Source: a virus
IMG/VR virus record: IMGVR_UViG_3300032224_000787
Coordinates: 1-58,339 of that record
Reading direction: 5' to 3' (one strand)
DNA: 58,339 bases
This document shows positions 18,852 through 29,401 of this stretch, in pieces. The notes under the pieces were generated by a model. The model did not search any database. It was not told where the DNA came from and was given only the letters and a program-made list of their open reading frames with translations. Position numbers and translations under genes: made by a program. Position 1 is the first letter of the stretch, and the number at the start of each line of letters is the position of its first letter.

Positions 18852-21314
18852 CTATTGAGAACTCATTGATCCACTAGAAGAACTACTTGTTCCTCCTTGC
18901 TGAGTATATTGGAATTGTTTAGCATCGTTTCCAAACGCACCATCAGCTACTCTTCTTTGATTTTCGTCATTAATATCTGTAACAGTGTAAATAGTCCCCT
19001 TCAAAGCTGTCTTTGTATATTGAGGTTGACCATCAGCGCCTGGAATTATTTTACCGTTATCGTCTTTTAATACAGTATAACCATATCCTGTTCCAACTGA
19101 ATTCTTGATATTTACAGCTCTATTAGGGTCATAGTCCTTAATGGTTGTTGAGTTAACTGGTCTTTGGATTCCTGTCCCGCTCCCAGAAACACCGTAGTAG
19201 GTTTCATAAGCAGAAGGCTTGATAGCAACTGAATTCTGTTTCCATGCATTTTTCCATGCATTATGATTTTCAGATGTAACAGGACTGCCATCATCAAACT
19301 TATATTTTCCTGCTGCATTTTTATCGGCAACAAAATCAGATAAAGGCATACTGAAAGGAACCCATTTACCACCTTGCTTCTTAAATAGCTTGATAGAAGC
19401 TTGCTGATTTGTAGTATTTACATTCCAATAGTTACTTGATTCGTATTGACTAGCAGGAGATTTCATTATAACAGTCCCTAAGTGTTCATCCCATTGAGCG
19501 TTAGGGAATCCCATTTCTCTAGCTTTACGAAGCATATATGTTTTAAGCTGTGTTCCGGTATATCCTTTTCTACGTGCCTCAAGTAATTCTTGTTGCATAG
19601 TTTTACCCGTAGACTGACTAGTTCTATTCATTAGTTCATTAGCTACAGTCCAAGGAGTTTTACCTTCTTCTTTCTTTCGTTCAAATTCAGCATTAAACTG
19701 TCTTCTATCTTCAGCAATTCTTGCCATTTCAGCATCATCATTTTTAATAAAATCAGTTTTTAATTTAACCTGCTCTTGCATTTGGCCTGCAAAGTAATCA
19801 ATAGCAGCATCTCTTTGTTCTTCGCTGAACTTACCACTTTTAATAAGCCCATCAACAATTCTTTCGTAGTCACCAGTAAAAAACTTCTTGAACCCAGAAA
19901 GATATTCATCATTACCTAAGCTTCCTGATTTTAGTTTAACCATGAACTCATCTCTTTCTTGAGCAAATTCTTCAGGATCCATACCAGCAATACCTGTTTT
20001 CATATTTATTGGCATCTCTCCTAAATTTGCTGCATCAAGGGCTTGATTAGCAACAATAGTCATTTGAGGGATGATGTTCTGATATAGTTTAGCTTTGTCG
20101 ATATCAATGAAATCTTTCAAGCTTTTCTCACCTGATGCAATCTCATCCATGTGATCCATTACAGCCATTTTGATTTGACCTGCAATTTTTACACCTTCGG
20201 CAGTACCATAGTTTGCCTCCTTCTCAGCGTCTTTTAAATATCCATCAGCCCAAGTAGCCCAATATGTAATATCTTTTGCGTTAGAGAGTCTCTTAGCGTA
20301 CTCTTTACGCATATTAGGATCAGACAAGAACTTATCAGCATCGAAATTATACTTAGCTAAATTATCATTCAACCAATTGTTCCAACTCTCATTTACTGCT
20401 TTAGAGTATTGAGGAGCTGTTTCGATGACATCAAAGAATTTATCTAATTGCTTTTTCTTTTCGGTAGCGGCTTCTTTCAATGCTCTCTTTCTAGCATCGT
20501 ATAACCCCATAGGAAGTAATGCTCCTGCACCTGAATAGATAGTTTGACTACCAATACGGCTACCTGAGAAATTACCTACTGCGATGTCTCTACCTGCATT
20601 AGGGTAATAGTCTTGAATGCCTAATTTCTCAACTACAGCCTTTGGAATGCCCTCGTTGATTTTAGCATACATATCAACAACTCCATTCTGAACATCTTGA
20701 GTAGATCCCGTTTGTTCGTAGCTAGGTTTAATAACCTCTCCTTTAGTCGATACAACATTTGATACAGTGCTACCGTCACCAGGTACTGTTGTAACTTGAT
20801 CTTGAACATCTATAGTTGGAACCCCTTCAGTAGTGGTATTTGTGGTTGCAGTTGTTGATGTAGGTGCTGTATTTCCTGCTTGAGCAGTTGTCATTGACTC
20901 AGTATCTTCTGCATTAAATGAACCATAAGGAGCAACAGTTACGTTAGATTTATCTGAAAGTGCTTCATCAACATCACTCTCCATCTTTTGAGCTTCTTTC
21001 TTAGCTTCAGAAGATATCTGAACGGCTTGCTGTAATTGAGATGGACTTGATGCATCCTTAACTCCTGTGTCAAGCACTTGATTCTGAGTTACTTGAGAAA
21101 CAGGGTTTTTCTGAACTGCGGCAACTAATGATTTACCTTGAGTAGGCGTTGATTCAACAGCATCAGTTGCAACAGCTGTAGATTCAGTTATAGGTTCAGC
21201 CTTAGGTTCAATTGAAACTTCCTTACCTTGATTACCTAAAGTAACATCTGAGCTAACAGGTTTTTTAGCTGGTTCGTTAGAAATTACCTCTGCAATTTTT
21301 CTTCTTTTTCCCAT
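18852..21314 (-). CDS. Internal virion (cargo-type) protein, 820 residues
   Basis: A long low-complexity N-terminal region rich in S, T, V, Q and A (to about residue 200), then a helical central region with charged coiled segments (KEAATEKKKQLDKFFDVI, DAEMARIAEDRRQFNAEF), then a beta-rich C-terminal third and a serine/glutamine-rich end. It has no catalytic motif I can see. Its place after the tail hub and internal-core genes and before the other giant proteins fits cargo packed in the capsid. Confidence 0.5.
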   Translation of the reverse strand: MGKRRKIAEVISNEPAKKPVSSDVTLGNQGKEVSIEPKAEPITESTAVATDAVESTPTQGKSLVAAVQKNPVSQVTQNQVLDTGVKDASSPSQLQQAVQISSEAKKEAQKMESDVDEALSDKSNVTVAPYGSFNAEDTESMTTAQAGNTAPTSTTATTNTTTEGVPTIDVQDQVTTVPGDGSTVSNVVSTKGEVIKPSYEQTGSTQDVQNGVVDMYAKINEGIPKAVVEKLGIQDYYPNAGRDIAVGNFSGSRIGSQTIYSGAGALLPMGLYDARKRALKEAATEKKKQLDKFFDVIETAPQYSKAVNESWNNWLNDNLAKYNFDADKFLSDPNMRKEYAKRLSNAKDITYWATWADGYLKDAEKEANYGTAEGVKIAGQIKMAVMDHMDEIASGEKSLKDFIDIDKAKLYQNIIPQMTIVANQALDAANLGEMPINMKTGIAGMDPEEFAQERDEFMVKLKSGSLGNDEYLSGFKKFFTGDYERIVDGLIKSGKFSEEQRDAAIDYFAGQMQEQVKLKTDFIKNDDAEMARIAEDRRQFNAEFERKKEEGKTPWTVANELMNRTSQSTGKTMQQELLEARRKGYTGTQLKTYMLRKAREMGFPNAQWDEHLGTVIMKSPASQYESSNYWNVNTTNQQASIKLFKKQGGKWVPFSMPLSDFVADKNAAGKYKFDDGSPVTSENHNAWKNAWKQNSVAIKPSAYETYYGVSGSGTGIQRPVNSTTIKDYDPNRAVNIKNSVGTGYGYTVLKDDNGKIIPGADGQPQYTKTALKGTIYTVTDINDENQRRVADGAFGNDAKQFQYTQQGGTSSSSSGSMSSQ

Positions 21315-21315
21315 C

Positions 21316-21972
21316 TTAACTTCCTGTTGTTGCAGCTGGTTGAGCAGCTAGTTTACCTTGTAATTCTTTTATAATTGCCATTAAAGAACTAATCTGAGTA
21401 TTTTGATTATCAGCTTGTGATTTAAGGCCTTGATTTTCTTTATTTAATTTGCCTGCACCCATAGTTGCTAGTAAGTTTTGAGCGCCTGCCTGTTGCATTC
21501 TGGCTGCATCAGCTTTCATCTCATTTCTACGAAGCAAACTTAAGTCAGTAGCACGGTTAACCATTTGAGTGGCCTGCTGTTGTTCTTGACCTAATAATTG
21601 TGCTACTTGTTGACCTGATTGAGCGGCAATATTACCCATAGCATTTCCAATCAATTGATTGTACTGACCGTAGTTAACTTGACCTCCTGCTGCGGCTGCA
21701 TTATTCATCATGGTTTTTCCTAATTGACGAACAGATGCATTCTGAGCTGCATTGGCAGTTCCTGTCTCAATAGCTCTTCTACGTCTACGGATGGTGTTTA
21801 ACATCTGACGTTCCATAGCACTTTCTGCTGGAGGAGTCATAGCATTAGCCTGTTTATTTTTAATAGCACCCATTAAGGCTTGACCCCCTGAAAATGCTAA
21901 TTGAGCTGCTTGTCCGACACCAGGAGCCGTAGCGGCTGTCCCAATTTTTCCTAACGTAGATAGAAAATCCAT
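21316..21972 (-). CDS. Small alanine/glutamine-rich internal core-like protein, 218 residues
   Basis: Opens with a glycine/alanine-rich helix that could enter membranes (TAATAPGVGQAAQLAFSGGQALMG), followed by a long glutamine- and asparagine-rich helical region. This composition and size resemble internal core proteins such as T7 gp14, which help form the ejection channel. It sits between the hub-like gene and two giant cargo-type genes. Confidence 0.5.
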   Translation of the reverse strand: MDFLSTLGKIGTAATAPGVGQAAQLAFSGGQALMGAIKNKQANAMTPPAESAMERQMLNTIRRRRRAIETGTANAAQNASVRQLGKTMMNNAAAAGGQVNYGQYNQLIGNAMGNIAAQSGQQVAQLLGQEQQQATQMVNRATDLSLLRRNEMKADAARMQQAGAQNLLATMGAGKLNKENQGLKSQADNQNTQISSLMAIIKELQGKLAAQPAATTGS

Positions 21973-21998
21973 AATCTATATTTTTTCAAATTTAATAA

Positions 21999-24900
21999 TT
22001 ATTTCAAAGCCTTGTACTGCACCGCTGTACTTGTGACTAAGAAGTCTTCGTCAGCACTGCTTACAATCTTGAATATCACCATTCGACCTTGATTACGCTC
22101 ATACGGTGCGTAGATTGATCTAGGTATGTAGCACTCGTAACCAAAATAGTTCTTGATGCTTAATGGTACAGCGTTTGCATCTACTACAGAGTCATGCGTA
22201 TCAGTCTTGTAGTCATCATATGATTTGTAGAAATAAATCTGCTCAGGCTTACTATTTGAGTTCACACGAATGCGAATGAATTCTTTATCAGCAATGATTA
22301 CCGCATCGGATACATTTGATAGGTAGCAAGGCATATCATCACCATTGATTTCATTTCCAACACCTAATTCATACGTACCTGAACCTTTCATCCCAAATAA
22401 TCGGTTTTTGTAATAAAGGTATTTATCGTAGTCATAAGAACTTTGACATTGCAATGCAGCCTGTTGTGTTCCGTAAATCAATGTGCTAAACTGAGGGTCT
22501 AATCTATCTTGGTCATTGACGTTCATAATGTACTCTTTTGTAAGTACGTTGAAGCCACCTGATATTCTAGACTCATAGCCTTTGCCAATTAACTGATTAT
22601 ACTTACGATTAAGTAGCTCAAAGAACCCTGTTCTAGCAATATCATTTAATTGATTGTCAGAAAAAGTGTAAGCAGATATGCCATTAGTAAAGAAGAGAGC
22701 ATTAGAATATTCAGCCCAAGATCTCCAAGTCTCATCATGCATTCCAATAGTCTTGTCAATCCATAACTGATTAAGAATACCACCAACATCAGAGCCAATA
22801 GTAGCAAGTTCATTAGCGTTAATTTCGTGAATAACTCTTTTGTCTACAACCAATAAACAAACACCGCTGTCAGTAAATGCATATAAGTTGTTACCCTTGT
22901 TTCCTGACATAGCACTCCATCCAAACTTAATCTCTCCAGTATCATCTGAAATATCAAATATGTTAGCTAGAGGGAATGTTTTAATTGATGGTGCATTTTG
23001 AGCATTAGCAGGCCTTCTTAATGACCATATGATACGAGTACAGAAATCTAACTGTTCTTCAAATCCAACTACAGGCTTAGTAAAGAAGCTTTTGTTTGTT
23101 TGACTTTTTGAGTAATCAATGTTGGTCTGTAAGTCGTTCATCAAGAATCTAAAACCACCATTGTTCCACAAATTCCATTCATAACCATAGTCATTAAAGT
23201 AATCAGGAATCAAATGATTATCATCAGCAAACTGAACGGCATCAGTTGGATCACTTAGATTCCATTTGTAAGGTCTTGGTATATAGTTGATTAATGGATA
23301 GTACTGATCACTTACTGCTTTATCAGGTTGCTCTACATTAAATGCAAAAGATAAATTGACCCTTGTTTCTGCGGTCCATACAGCAATCATTTGACGAATT
23401 AATGCAGCGTTAGCTTTCGAATTGTTGCAGAACTGAAAGTGAATACCAAAGTCATAATTCCAAGGATCTGAATTTTGCCATATAGGATAGTTATCCACAA
23501 AATCATAAGACTTAAGTGGGAACGGTGCATTCATCTTAAACTCATTACTAGGATATATCCACCCTCCTTCTACGTTAGATGGCTCTCCATTATTCCCATA
23601 GTTGTTGTCAATCGGAGCCCAAATAGATTCATTGATATAAGTGTCTCCACCAAATACACGAACAGGGAATCTGTTGTCATACTGAACATATACTTTTGAT
23701 CCACTTTTAGGCACAGTAAATGCCGTATATCCAGATGCTAAATTAAAATTCAATGTAAATACACGACATATGTTATCTCCATCACCTGATGATTCGGTGC
23801 TACCATAAACACCATATATGGGGTAACCACCAGTAAGAACAGGGTCTACAAATGGAGCAGGAGAAGCTGCTGCTAGTCCAACCAATATAGCTGTTTTATT
23901 TGGTGTAGTTTCGAACTGATAGTTCATCCATCTTTTAATAGCTCCTGTAGGCTCTTGAACGTAAACAAATCTTTTTTGAGAAGCGTATGAGTTATTAACT
24001 TGACCTTGAATTTGAGGTATACAATCTTCCCATCGTTCAGAAACTAAAACTGCACTTTGATTTACAGCTCCACTTGACTCAAGAACTAAAGATTTAAATT
24101 TTACATAATTAGAACCATATTTATACTCAGTAGTTACGCCTGATGGTATGTCGACATTCTTAATAAGATTGATTACATACATTGGCTCCCTCCACTCCAT
24201 AACACCAGCTGCGTTAGCATTGTTTGTAGTGTTAGCAGCTCCATTCATACCTGCCTGATTGTAAATAGCTCCCGTAGCGGAATCATCAATAGCAATTCTA
24301 AAATATGATTGTCTAGTTGAATTTGTAGTTATATCATCTACCTGAACAATTGGAAATAATTTATTTCCTTGTCCATTTGAAGGGAATGCCGGAGAAGTAC
24401 CTCCACTCAATGAGTTTGTATATCTACCATAAGCAACGTACTTAAAACTATTGCCAGGATCAGAAGGATCAGATATACCTGAGCTAGTGCCTAATCCGGG
24501 ATTAATTTGATTAGAAAGTGTAAGAGTATTATAATCTCTAATGATTCTAGCATAAGTAATAATATCAGCTCCTTTTCTTCTGTCATCTAACTCAGCTTTA
24601 TCTGTGTTGTAAACTTCTGAGAAGTATCCTAGCGGCGATACTAATTGAAGGCTATATGTTGATGGGTTGTTAATAAGGTCTTCAGCAATCTCAGGATTTA
24701 ACACATCAAGGTCAGGAAAGTAAGACCAAAATGAATTTGTTTCTTTTTGAGTATCTGATCCAGCAGTAACATCGGCAGGAATCAAAGTGTAAAACCCTAA
24801 TCCTTGAGCAATTACACGTTTGGCAGGTTCAGTTTGAACAACAGAAAAACCATCAGCCCAAGAAGGATATGATTGTATTCCTTTAAATGCAAATCCTTGT

Positions 24901-26615
24901 GAGTAATAATTAGGACCAAATGCGTCAGGAGCATAATTATTCCATAATGGAGGGGATAGACCAATTCCAGAGTCAAGTGCAACCTTTTTATTTACAGCTT
25001 TGTTTAATTTGCTTTTAGTGTCAAATTGAGAAACAGGATTCATCTGTGCCTTAGTGTATTCCCACCAATTAGGAAGTAATGCAGAATCAGCACGATAATT
25101 GTACATTAATCCATCTGCATCCAAAGTATCATTTTGACCATTTTTACTTGTAGCATTAACAAGGTCGAATACCTCATGTGTTTGAGATACAACACCTGCT
25201 GTATTTGCGGCACGTACAGTTCCTTTATATGAAGTATTAAGAGTATTTGTTGATACTGCATCCCTTCTATTTGGAAAATCAAAATTTATAGCGTTAGGAA
25301 TTGGCAATGCAAACGTTGGATTGTTACTCTTGTCAAATAACACAACACCAAATCCTGTCTTTTCCCCACGCATATTGCTTTTATACATAGCAGCATTGTA
25401 TACGTGCTTATGACCTGCTGTGCCTAAGTTTTCAATTGTAGAGAATCTTCCAGAAATAGAACTATCCACAAATGTAACTTGATTCTCAATGTCTTTAGAC
25501 TCATAGCCAACATTCATTAAGTATAATCGGCTATTGAAATATCTAATAGCTTTTGCTCTATTTATGTTTGCTCCATTAGATGATTGCTCTTCAGGATCTA
25601 ATTCAGTTGCTCCATCAAATAAAGCATCAGCCTTATCTAATACGTTAATTACATTCATGCCTGTAGCAACAGGAATACTTGCAATAACTTGAGATACAGG
25701 TGGAGTTCCAATCGGGTCACCTGCATACCAGGAATCTCTTCTTAATTCGATGTAAGAGAACATATTGTCGTTCTGATACCTAATCCTTAAGTGATTACCG
25801 TAAGATGTAGGAGAACTGGTGTTAGGCTCACTAGAGAACGTTCTAGAGAATGGATATTGTGGTCCATTAGCTGAACTAGCATTTCTAACTACCGGAATTA
25901 ACTCGGTAATTGGTGAGAACTCAGTTGTTTCACCTTCTGAGTCAACAAATCGGTATGCGTAAGAATAGCTGCCTACATTCAACCCGGTTCCACCAACGAC
26001 ATAATCATAACCTGATGAGCTTGGATCCTGTTTAATGAAAGCAGGTTTATATAAGATAGCTGAGACTTGAATCTCATATGCATCTAACTGAAATTCAGAA
26101 AAGTATTTATCAGTACAATTTGTAGAGCTAGAATTATCAAGTAAGTCCTGAACATTAAAAACTAATGGAGGCGTATTGTTATTTGTTACATAAAATTCAC
26201 CACCTACACAGCTTTCATTCTTATCGTACTGAAGTGGATATGATAAACTAAATGGTAAATATTGAGAGTAAGCAACAATAACACCGTCAATACGAATCAT
26301 TGGTTTTTCACTTAACTCATTTGATGCCCATATTTCTACAATGTGCCCGTTGATTTCTTGGGACATCATGCATTGATACTTAGTAAATGTAATGACTCCT
26401 ACAGGTTTACATCTATTATCAATTAATGGAAAAAGTATTGACTCTCCTTTGATTTTTTTCTTAGCAAAGTTATCTCCATCCATAGAGATGCTGCGCATAT
26501 TAAGCGCATCTACGTGCTCTCCTTGTTCACTAGAACCTAAGAACTCATTATTGGTATCAGAATTAATACCTTTTTGATAAGTTTTAATATCTTGAGGATG
26601 GTGCTGCTGCTTCAT
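21999..26615 (-). CDS. Large tail-hub or muzzle-like ('stabilisation') protein, 1538 residues
   Basis: The N-terminus has YQKGINSDTNNEFL and a DALNMR motif, matching the opening of the stabilisation or muzzle proteins of crAss-like phages (a KGm-kD ... A-N--- pattern). The rest is beta-rich, with many repeated strand-turn segments as expected of propeller folds, such as NLYAFTDSGVCLLVVDKRVI near residue 1230. In crAss001 the equivalent protein caps the short tail and holds the cargo. Assignment rests on the N-terminal motif, size and order. Confidence 0.55.
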   Translation of the reverse strand: MKQQHHPQDIKTYQKGINSDTNNEFLGSSEQGEHVDALNMRSISMDGDNFAKKKIKGESILFPLIDNRCKPVGVITFTKYQCMMSQEINGHIVEIWASNELSEKPMIRIDGVIVAYSQYLPFSLSYPLQYDKNESCVGGEFYVTNNNTPPLVFNVQDLLDNSSSTNCTDKYFSEFQLDAYEIQVSAILYKPAFIKQDPSSSGYDYVVGGTGLNVGSYSYAYRFVDSEGETTEFSPITELIPVVRNASSANGPQYPFSRTFSSEPNTSSPTSYGNHLRIRYQNDNMFSYIELRRDSWYAGDPIGTPPVSQVIASIPVATGMNVINVLDKADALFDGATELDPEEQSSNGANINRAKAIRYFNSRLYLMNVGYESKDIENQVTFVDSSISGRFSTIENLGTAGHKHVYNAAMYKSNMRGEKTGFGVVLFDKSNNPTFALPIPNAINFDFPNRRDAVSTNTLNTSYKGTVRAANTAGVVSQTHEVFDLVNATSKNGQNDTLDADGLMYNYRADSALLPNWWEYTKAQMNPVSQFDTKSKLNKAVNKKVALDSGIGLSPPLWNNYAPDAFGPNYYSQGFAFKGIQSYPSWADGFSVVQTEPAKRVIAQGLGFYTLIPADVTAGSDTQKETNSFWSYFPDLDVLNPEIAEDLINNPSTYSLQLVSPLGYFSEVYNTDKAELDDRRKGADIITYARIIRDYNTLTLSNQINPGLGTSSGISDPSDPGNSFKYVAYGRYTNSLSGGTSPAFPSNGQGNKLFPIVQVDDITTNSTRQSYFRIAIDDSATGAIYNQAGMNGAANTTNNANAAGVMEWREPMYVINLIKNVDIPSGVTTEYKYGSNYVKFKSLVLESSGAVNQSAVLVSERWEDCIPQIQGQVNNSYASQKRFVYVQEPTGAIKRWMNYQFETTPNKTAILVGLAAASPAPFVDPVLTGGYPIYGVYGSTESSGDGDNICRVFTLNFNLASGYTAFTVPKSGSKVYVQYDNRFPVRVFGGDTYINESIWAPIDNNYGNNGEPSNVEGGWIYPSNEFKMNAPFPLKSYDFVDNYPIWQNSDPWNYDFGIHFQFCNNSKANAALIRQMIAVWTAETRVNLSFAFNVEQPDKAVSDQYYPLINYIPRPYKWNLSDPTDAVQFADDNHLIPDYFNDYGYEWNLWNNGGFRFLMNDLQTNIDYSKSQTNKSFFTKPVVGFEEQLDFCTRIIWSLRRPANAQNAPSIKTFPLANIFDISDDTGEIKFGWSAMSGNKGNNLYAFTDSGVCLLVVDKRVIHEINANELATIGSDVGGILNQLWIDKTIGMHDETWRSWAEYSNALFFTNGISAYTFSDNQLNDIARTGFFELLNRKYNQLIGKGYESRISGGFNVLTKEYIMNVNDQDRLDPQFSTLIYGTQQAALQCQSSYDYDKYLYYKNRLFGMKGSGTYELGVGNEINGDDMPCYLSNVSDAVIIADKEFIRIRVNSNSKPEQIYFYKSYDDYKTDTHDSVVDANAVPLSIKNYFGYECYIPRSIYAPYERNQGRMVIFKIVSSADEDFLVTSTAVQYKALK

Positions 26616-26616
26616 A

Positions 26617-26808
26617 TTATTTATTAAATGGGAAACGCTTATTTAAGGTATCCTTGCGTTTATTACAAGAGCTACAACCGCCACTAGTATCGCCAGATGC
26701 CTTAGCAACAAATTTAGCAACTTTATCCATTTGAGTAATTCTAGCGACCTTTTCTACAACATCGCCAAGACCTTTAATTTCAGACATTTCAAATATGTTT
26801 CTATTCAT
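26617..26808 (-). CDS. Small protein with C-x-x-C, 63 residues
   Basis: A helical N-terminus (LGDVVEKVARITQMDKVAKFVAK) followed by GCSSCNKRKDTLNKRF. The single CxxC and basic end resemble small adaptor proteins seen near the connector genes in related phages. Start overlaps the upstream stop by four bases (ATGA). Confidence 0.55.
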   Translation of the reverse strand: MNRNIFEMSEIKGLGDVVEKVARITQMDKVAKFVAKASGDTSGGCSSCNKRKDTLNKRFPFNK

Positions 26809-27134
26809 TGCATAGCCCTTTTAACGGCTTTCTTTTTGAATCTTTCTCCAACTCCAGATGATTTTCCCTCTCGATATACTTTAGATCCTTTAGACCATAA
26901 ATCATGAAAAGACCACCATCCAGCTGTTAATTTTGAAGAATTACCTTCTCCAGCATGGCGTCTACGATATTGCTTTCTAGCCTCTGCGGAGTAGTTAGAG
27001 CTGTATCCTTTTGCCCCATAGCGAACAATTTTTTCTTGTCCATTAGAACAGGCTTTTACAACTCTTTTATGCTTTCCATCATTGGCTGACCTTGGCCTAT
27101 TGCATGGCATTGAATCCTTATCTATTTTACTCAT
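26805..27134 (-). CDS. Basic protein of phage type with PCNRPR and VKACSNGQEKIVRYG motifs
   Basis: 109 residues, strongly basic. The motifs PCNRPR, VVKACSNGQEKIVRYGAKGY and RKQYRRRHAG are characteristic of a small family found in phages and other large viruses, of unknown function; nucleic-acid contact is likely from composition. It lies between connector-type genes and the tail hub. Confidence 0.6.
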   Translation of the reverse strand: MSKIDKDSMPCNRPRSANDGKHKRVVKACSNGQEKIVRYGAKGYSSNYSAEARKQYRRRHAGEGNSSKLTAGWWSFHDLWSKGSKVYREGKSSGVGERFKKKAVKRAMQ

Positions 27135-27140
27135 AATTCA

Positions 27141-27911
27141 TCACTTGTGGTACATACTTGAGATATATTCTTCCATAGAGGCTTTCTCTTTGGAGTCCAT
27201 AGCCTTGATACGCTTCTTGGCTTTGTTCCAGCTTCCGTTTACAAGGTCATTGAGTTTCTGATATGCATCCGTCCATAAAGGGCGATACATTCTAACGTCA
27301 CGAGCTTTCATTGCATTGTAGAACTTCTCTTCAACGTAGTCAACTACAGCACGCTCAAAGAATCTAGGGATAACAGGTAACTCACCGTTCTCCACGCCCA
27401 TACCGTTATAAACAATACGAACAAATGGATATCCCTTACATTCTTTACTGAACATAACCAATCCATTGATTACATTGTAGTAGTATTTAGGACCGTAATA
27501 ACCCTGCATATTGTGCGTATATACACGTTGGTTAGGCTGATAGATATCAGATCCGTTACTACCATCGTCTTTTACCTGTGCGGTGTATCCGTTACCATCG
27601 GCAGTATTGTTAAACAAACGTTTCCAATATACCATCTGAGTCTTTTGTGGATTACACAAAGAGCCATTGTACATATAGATTTCACGAATGTTGAATGTAT
27701 TCTTAGGCATTTCAATCTGACAGCTCTCAGGAAATTCAACGTCCTGTTGAACCTTTAGCCAAAAAGTGTCAAATGACAACTCCTGCATAGCATCCTGAAT
27801 ACGAGATATATACCATCCCTTAGGAAAGCCCTTCTTGTAGTCTGTGTCATTCACTGTAGCAGTAACTTCTGCTAATAAGTGCTCTATGGATACGTAGTCG
27901 TTAGAAGTCAT
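27141..27911 (-). CDS. Connector or ring-like virion protein, 256 residues
   Basis: An alpha/beta protein with EVTATVNDTDYKKGFPKGWYISRIQDAMQELSFDTFW near the start, then beta strands and a C-terminal helical, basic end. The 'tail' helices after a DYVEEKFYNAMKARD motif resemble head-tail connector proteins. Three adjacent genes of about 250 residues after the capsid gene match the ring-protein set of short-tailed crAss-like phages. Confidence 0.5.
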   Translation of the reverse strand: MTSNDYVSIEHLLAEVTATVNDTDYKKGFPKGWYISRIQDAMQELSFDTFWLKVQQDVEFPESCQIEMPKNTFNIREIYMYNGSLCNPQKTQMVYWKRLFNNTADGNGYTAQVKDDGSNGSDIYQPNQRVYTHNMQGYYGPKYYYNVINGLVMFSKECKGYPFVRIVYNGMGVENGELPVIPRFFERAVVDYVEEKFYNAMKARDVRMYRPLWTDAYQKLNDLVNGSWNKAKKRIKAMDSKEKASMEEYISSMYHK

Positions 27912-28639
27912 TATTGTGCGGTTTGTTGAGGTGTTGCATCAGGAGTAGGTACAGATCTGTTAGCGTATAACCTTGGATCAAGGTCTGCATTATCCTCTCC
28001 ATCATTAATATTTTCTTTAGGCATTAACATGACAAATCTACCAAGCTGTAGTACCTGCATCATCAATTCCTGAATAAGCTCCTCTGGTAGTGGAATTTCC
28101 TCATCTAGATTACATAGTGTTTTAGGATCAAGAGTTGCTTTAATTGCAATCTCAACATCCTTAACAGGAACACACTCTAATCCAAGTAGATAGATTCTAT
28201 TTACCTTAACTCCATCAATGTGATCTCCAATGCGATAGAAGTAAGGGTTCTGAGCGCTAGGCTTGGTATACTCATCTAGGTATAAGTGCTGAACACTACC
28301 TAAGTTTACACCTTGGAACCATACCTGAGCAAAAGAAGGACCTTCGCATTTGCAGGTTTCCTCATTATATGTGATATAGATTACACCGGAGTTATTAGGC
28401 AAATCCATAATTTGCACCGGTAAATCAATGTATTTTCTTCCTTTAGAATCGGTCTTAACTTCTATGCTATTAAACGTAGAAGTAAACAAGTCTGTATTGG
28501 TAACCATAGCTTGCTGTAAACGCATTCTATTGGCTACAACCATAACCCAGTATAGGATTTGGTTTAATGTGAAATCAGCATCATCAAAAGCCGAATTGAA
28601 GCTTTTTTGCAAATCATGTATTACATATCTGTACGTCAT
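27911..28639 (-). CDS. Connector or ring-like virion protein, 242 residues
   Basis: Starts with a helical segment (DLQKSFNSAFDDADFTLNQILYWVMVVANRMRLQQ), continues with a beta-rich centre, and ends in a helix plus an acidic/asparagine tail. Its stop abuts the next gene's start with one shared base. Position between the capsid gene and the hub suggests a neck ring protein; no family name is certain. Confidence 0.5.
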   Translation of the reverse strand: MTYRYVIHDLQKSFNSAFDDADFTLNQILYWVMVVANRMRLQQAMVTNTDLFTSTFNSIEVKTDSKGRKYIDLPVQIMDLPNNSGVIYITYNEETCKCEGPSFAQVWFQGVNLGSVQHLYLDEYTKPSAQNPYFYRIGDHIDGVKVNRIYLLGLECVPVKDVEIAIKATLDPKTLCNLDEEIPLPEELIQELMMQVLQLGRFVMLMPKENINDGEDNADLDPRLYANRSVPTPDATPQQTAQ

Positions 28640-28640
28640 C

Positions 28641-29399
28641 TTACATTACACTTAATAGTTGTTGAATATCTTGAGCTGTAACACCATAGATGTTAGTCTG
28701 ATCACCTTGTTTGTAGGCAATGTAATTCAGTGCTTTATCAAATAGCAACTGGAATACACTATTAGGAAATTCTACATTCTGAGACAAAGAAGTAATGACT
28801 GATGGTTTCTTTGCCCAAAATACAGTTACTTTTCCATTGATGATAGACGGTCTGATTTCTATCTCAGCAGAATTAACTCCTGAGTTAAGTCCTTGGTAAT
28901 TAAACGGTGATAAGTAGGCATACAATTTAAGAGCATCGCATATCTGATCTCCATCATATCCTGCCTCAAAAGGATTCGAAGCATTTGTTGCCCATTCTTC
29001 TACATTCAGTCTTTTACATGAATCGTAAGAAGACAAGTGACGTAAGTTGCTAAGAAAATAACTTTCTGTTACGTTAGGTGTAACTACAGGAGGATATCCT
29101 GCAATTACAGATGTTTTAGGATTAGCGTAGATGCCTAAAATAGTCCACACCTCGCTAGGGAATACGTTTAGGGAAACTCTAGAGGTGTCCGTTGTTTGGA
29201 ACACCCCTGAGTATGCTAAGTCCCTAAAGAACTCTTCCCCTAATTTATCCTGACCATAAGCAGCATTCACTACGTTTGTCAACCATTTGACAGAAGCATT
29301 AATCGCAGGGATATAATCTAAATCATCAAGGTAATGATCAGAGTTCTCCGCATCGAGTGCGAAAGCCATTTGGTTGCGTAGATCCTGTGCTAGTATCAT
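28641..29399 (-). CDS. Connector or ring-like virion protein, 252 residues
   Basis: Begins with LAQDLRNQMAFALDAENSDHYLDDLDYIPAINASVKWL, a helix-rich head of the sort found in head-completion proteins, and ends in a helix with QLLFDKALNYIAYKQGDQTNIYG. First of three tandem connector-sized genes downstream of the capsid. Function inferred from order. Confidence 0.5.
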   Translation of the reverse strand: MILAQDLRNQMAFALDAENSDHYLDDLDYIPAINASVKWLTNVVNAAYGQDKLGEEFFRDLAYSGVFQTTDTSRVSLNVFPSEVWTILGIYANPKTSVIAGYPPVVTPNVTESYFLSNLRHLSSYDSCKRLNVEEWATNASNPFEAGYDGDQICDALKLYAYLSPFNYQGLNSGVNSAEIEIRPSIINGKVTVFWAKKPSVITSLSQNVEFPNSVFQLLFDKALNYIAYKQGDQTNIYGVTAQDIQQLLSVM

Positions 29400-29401
29400 G
29401 G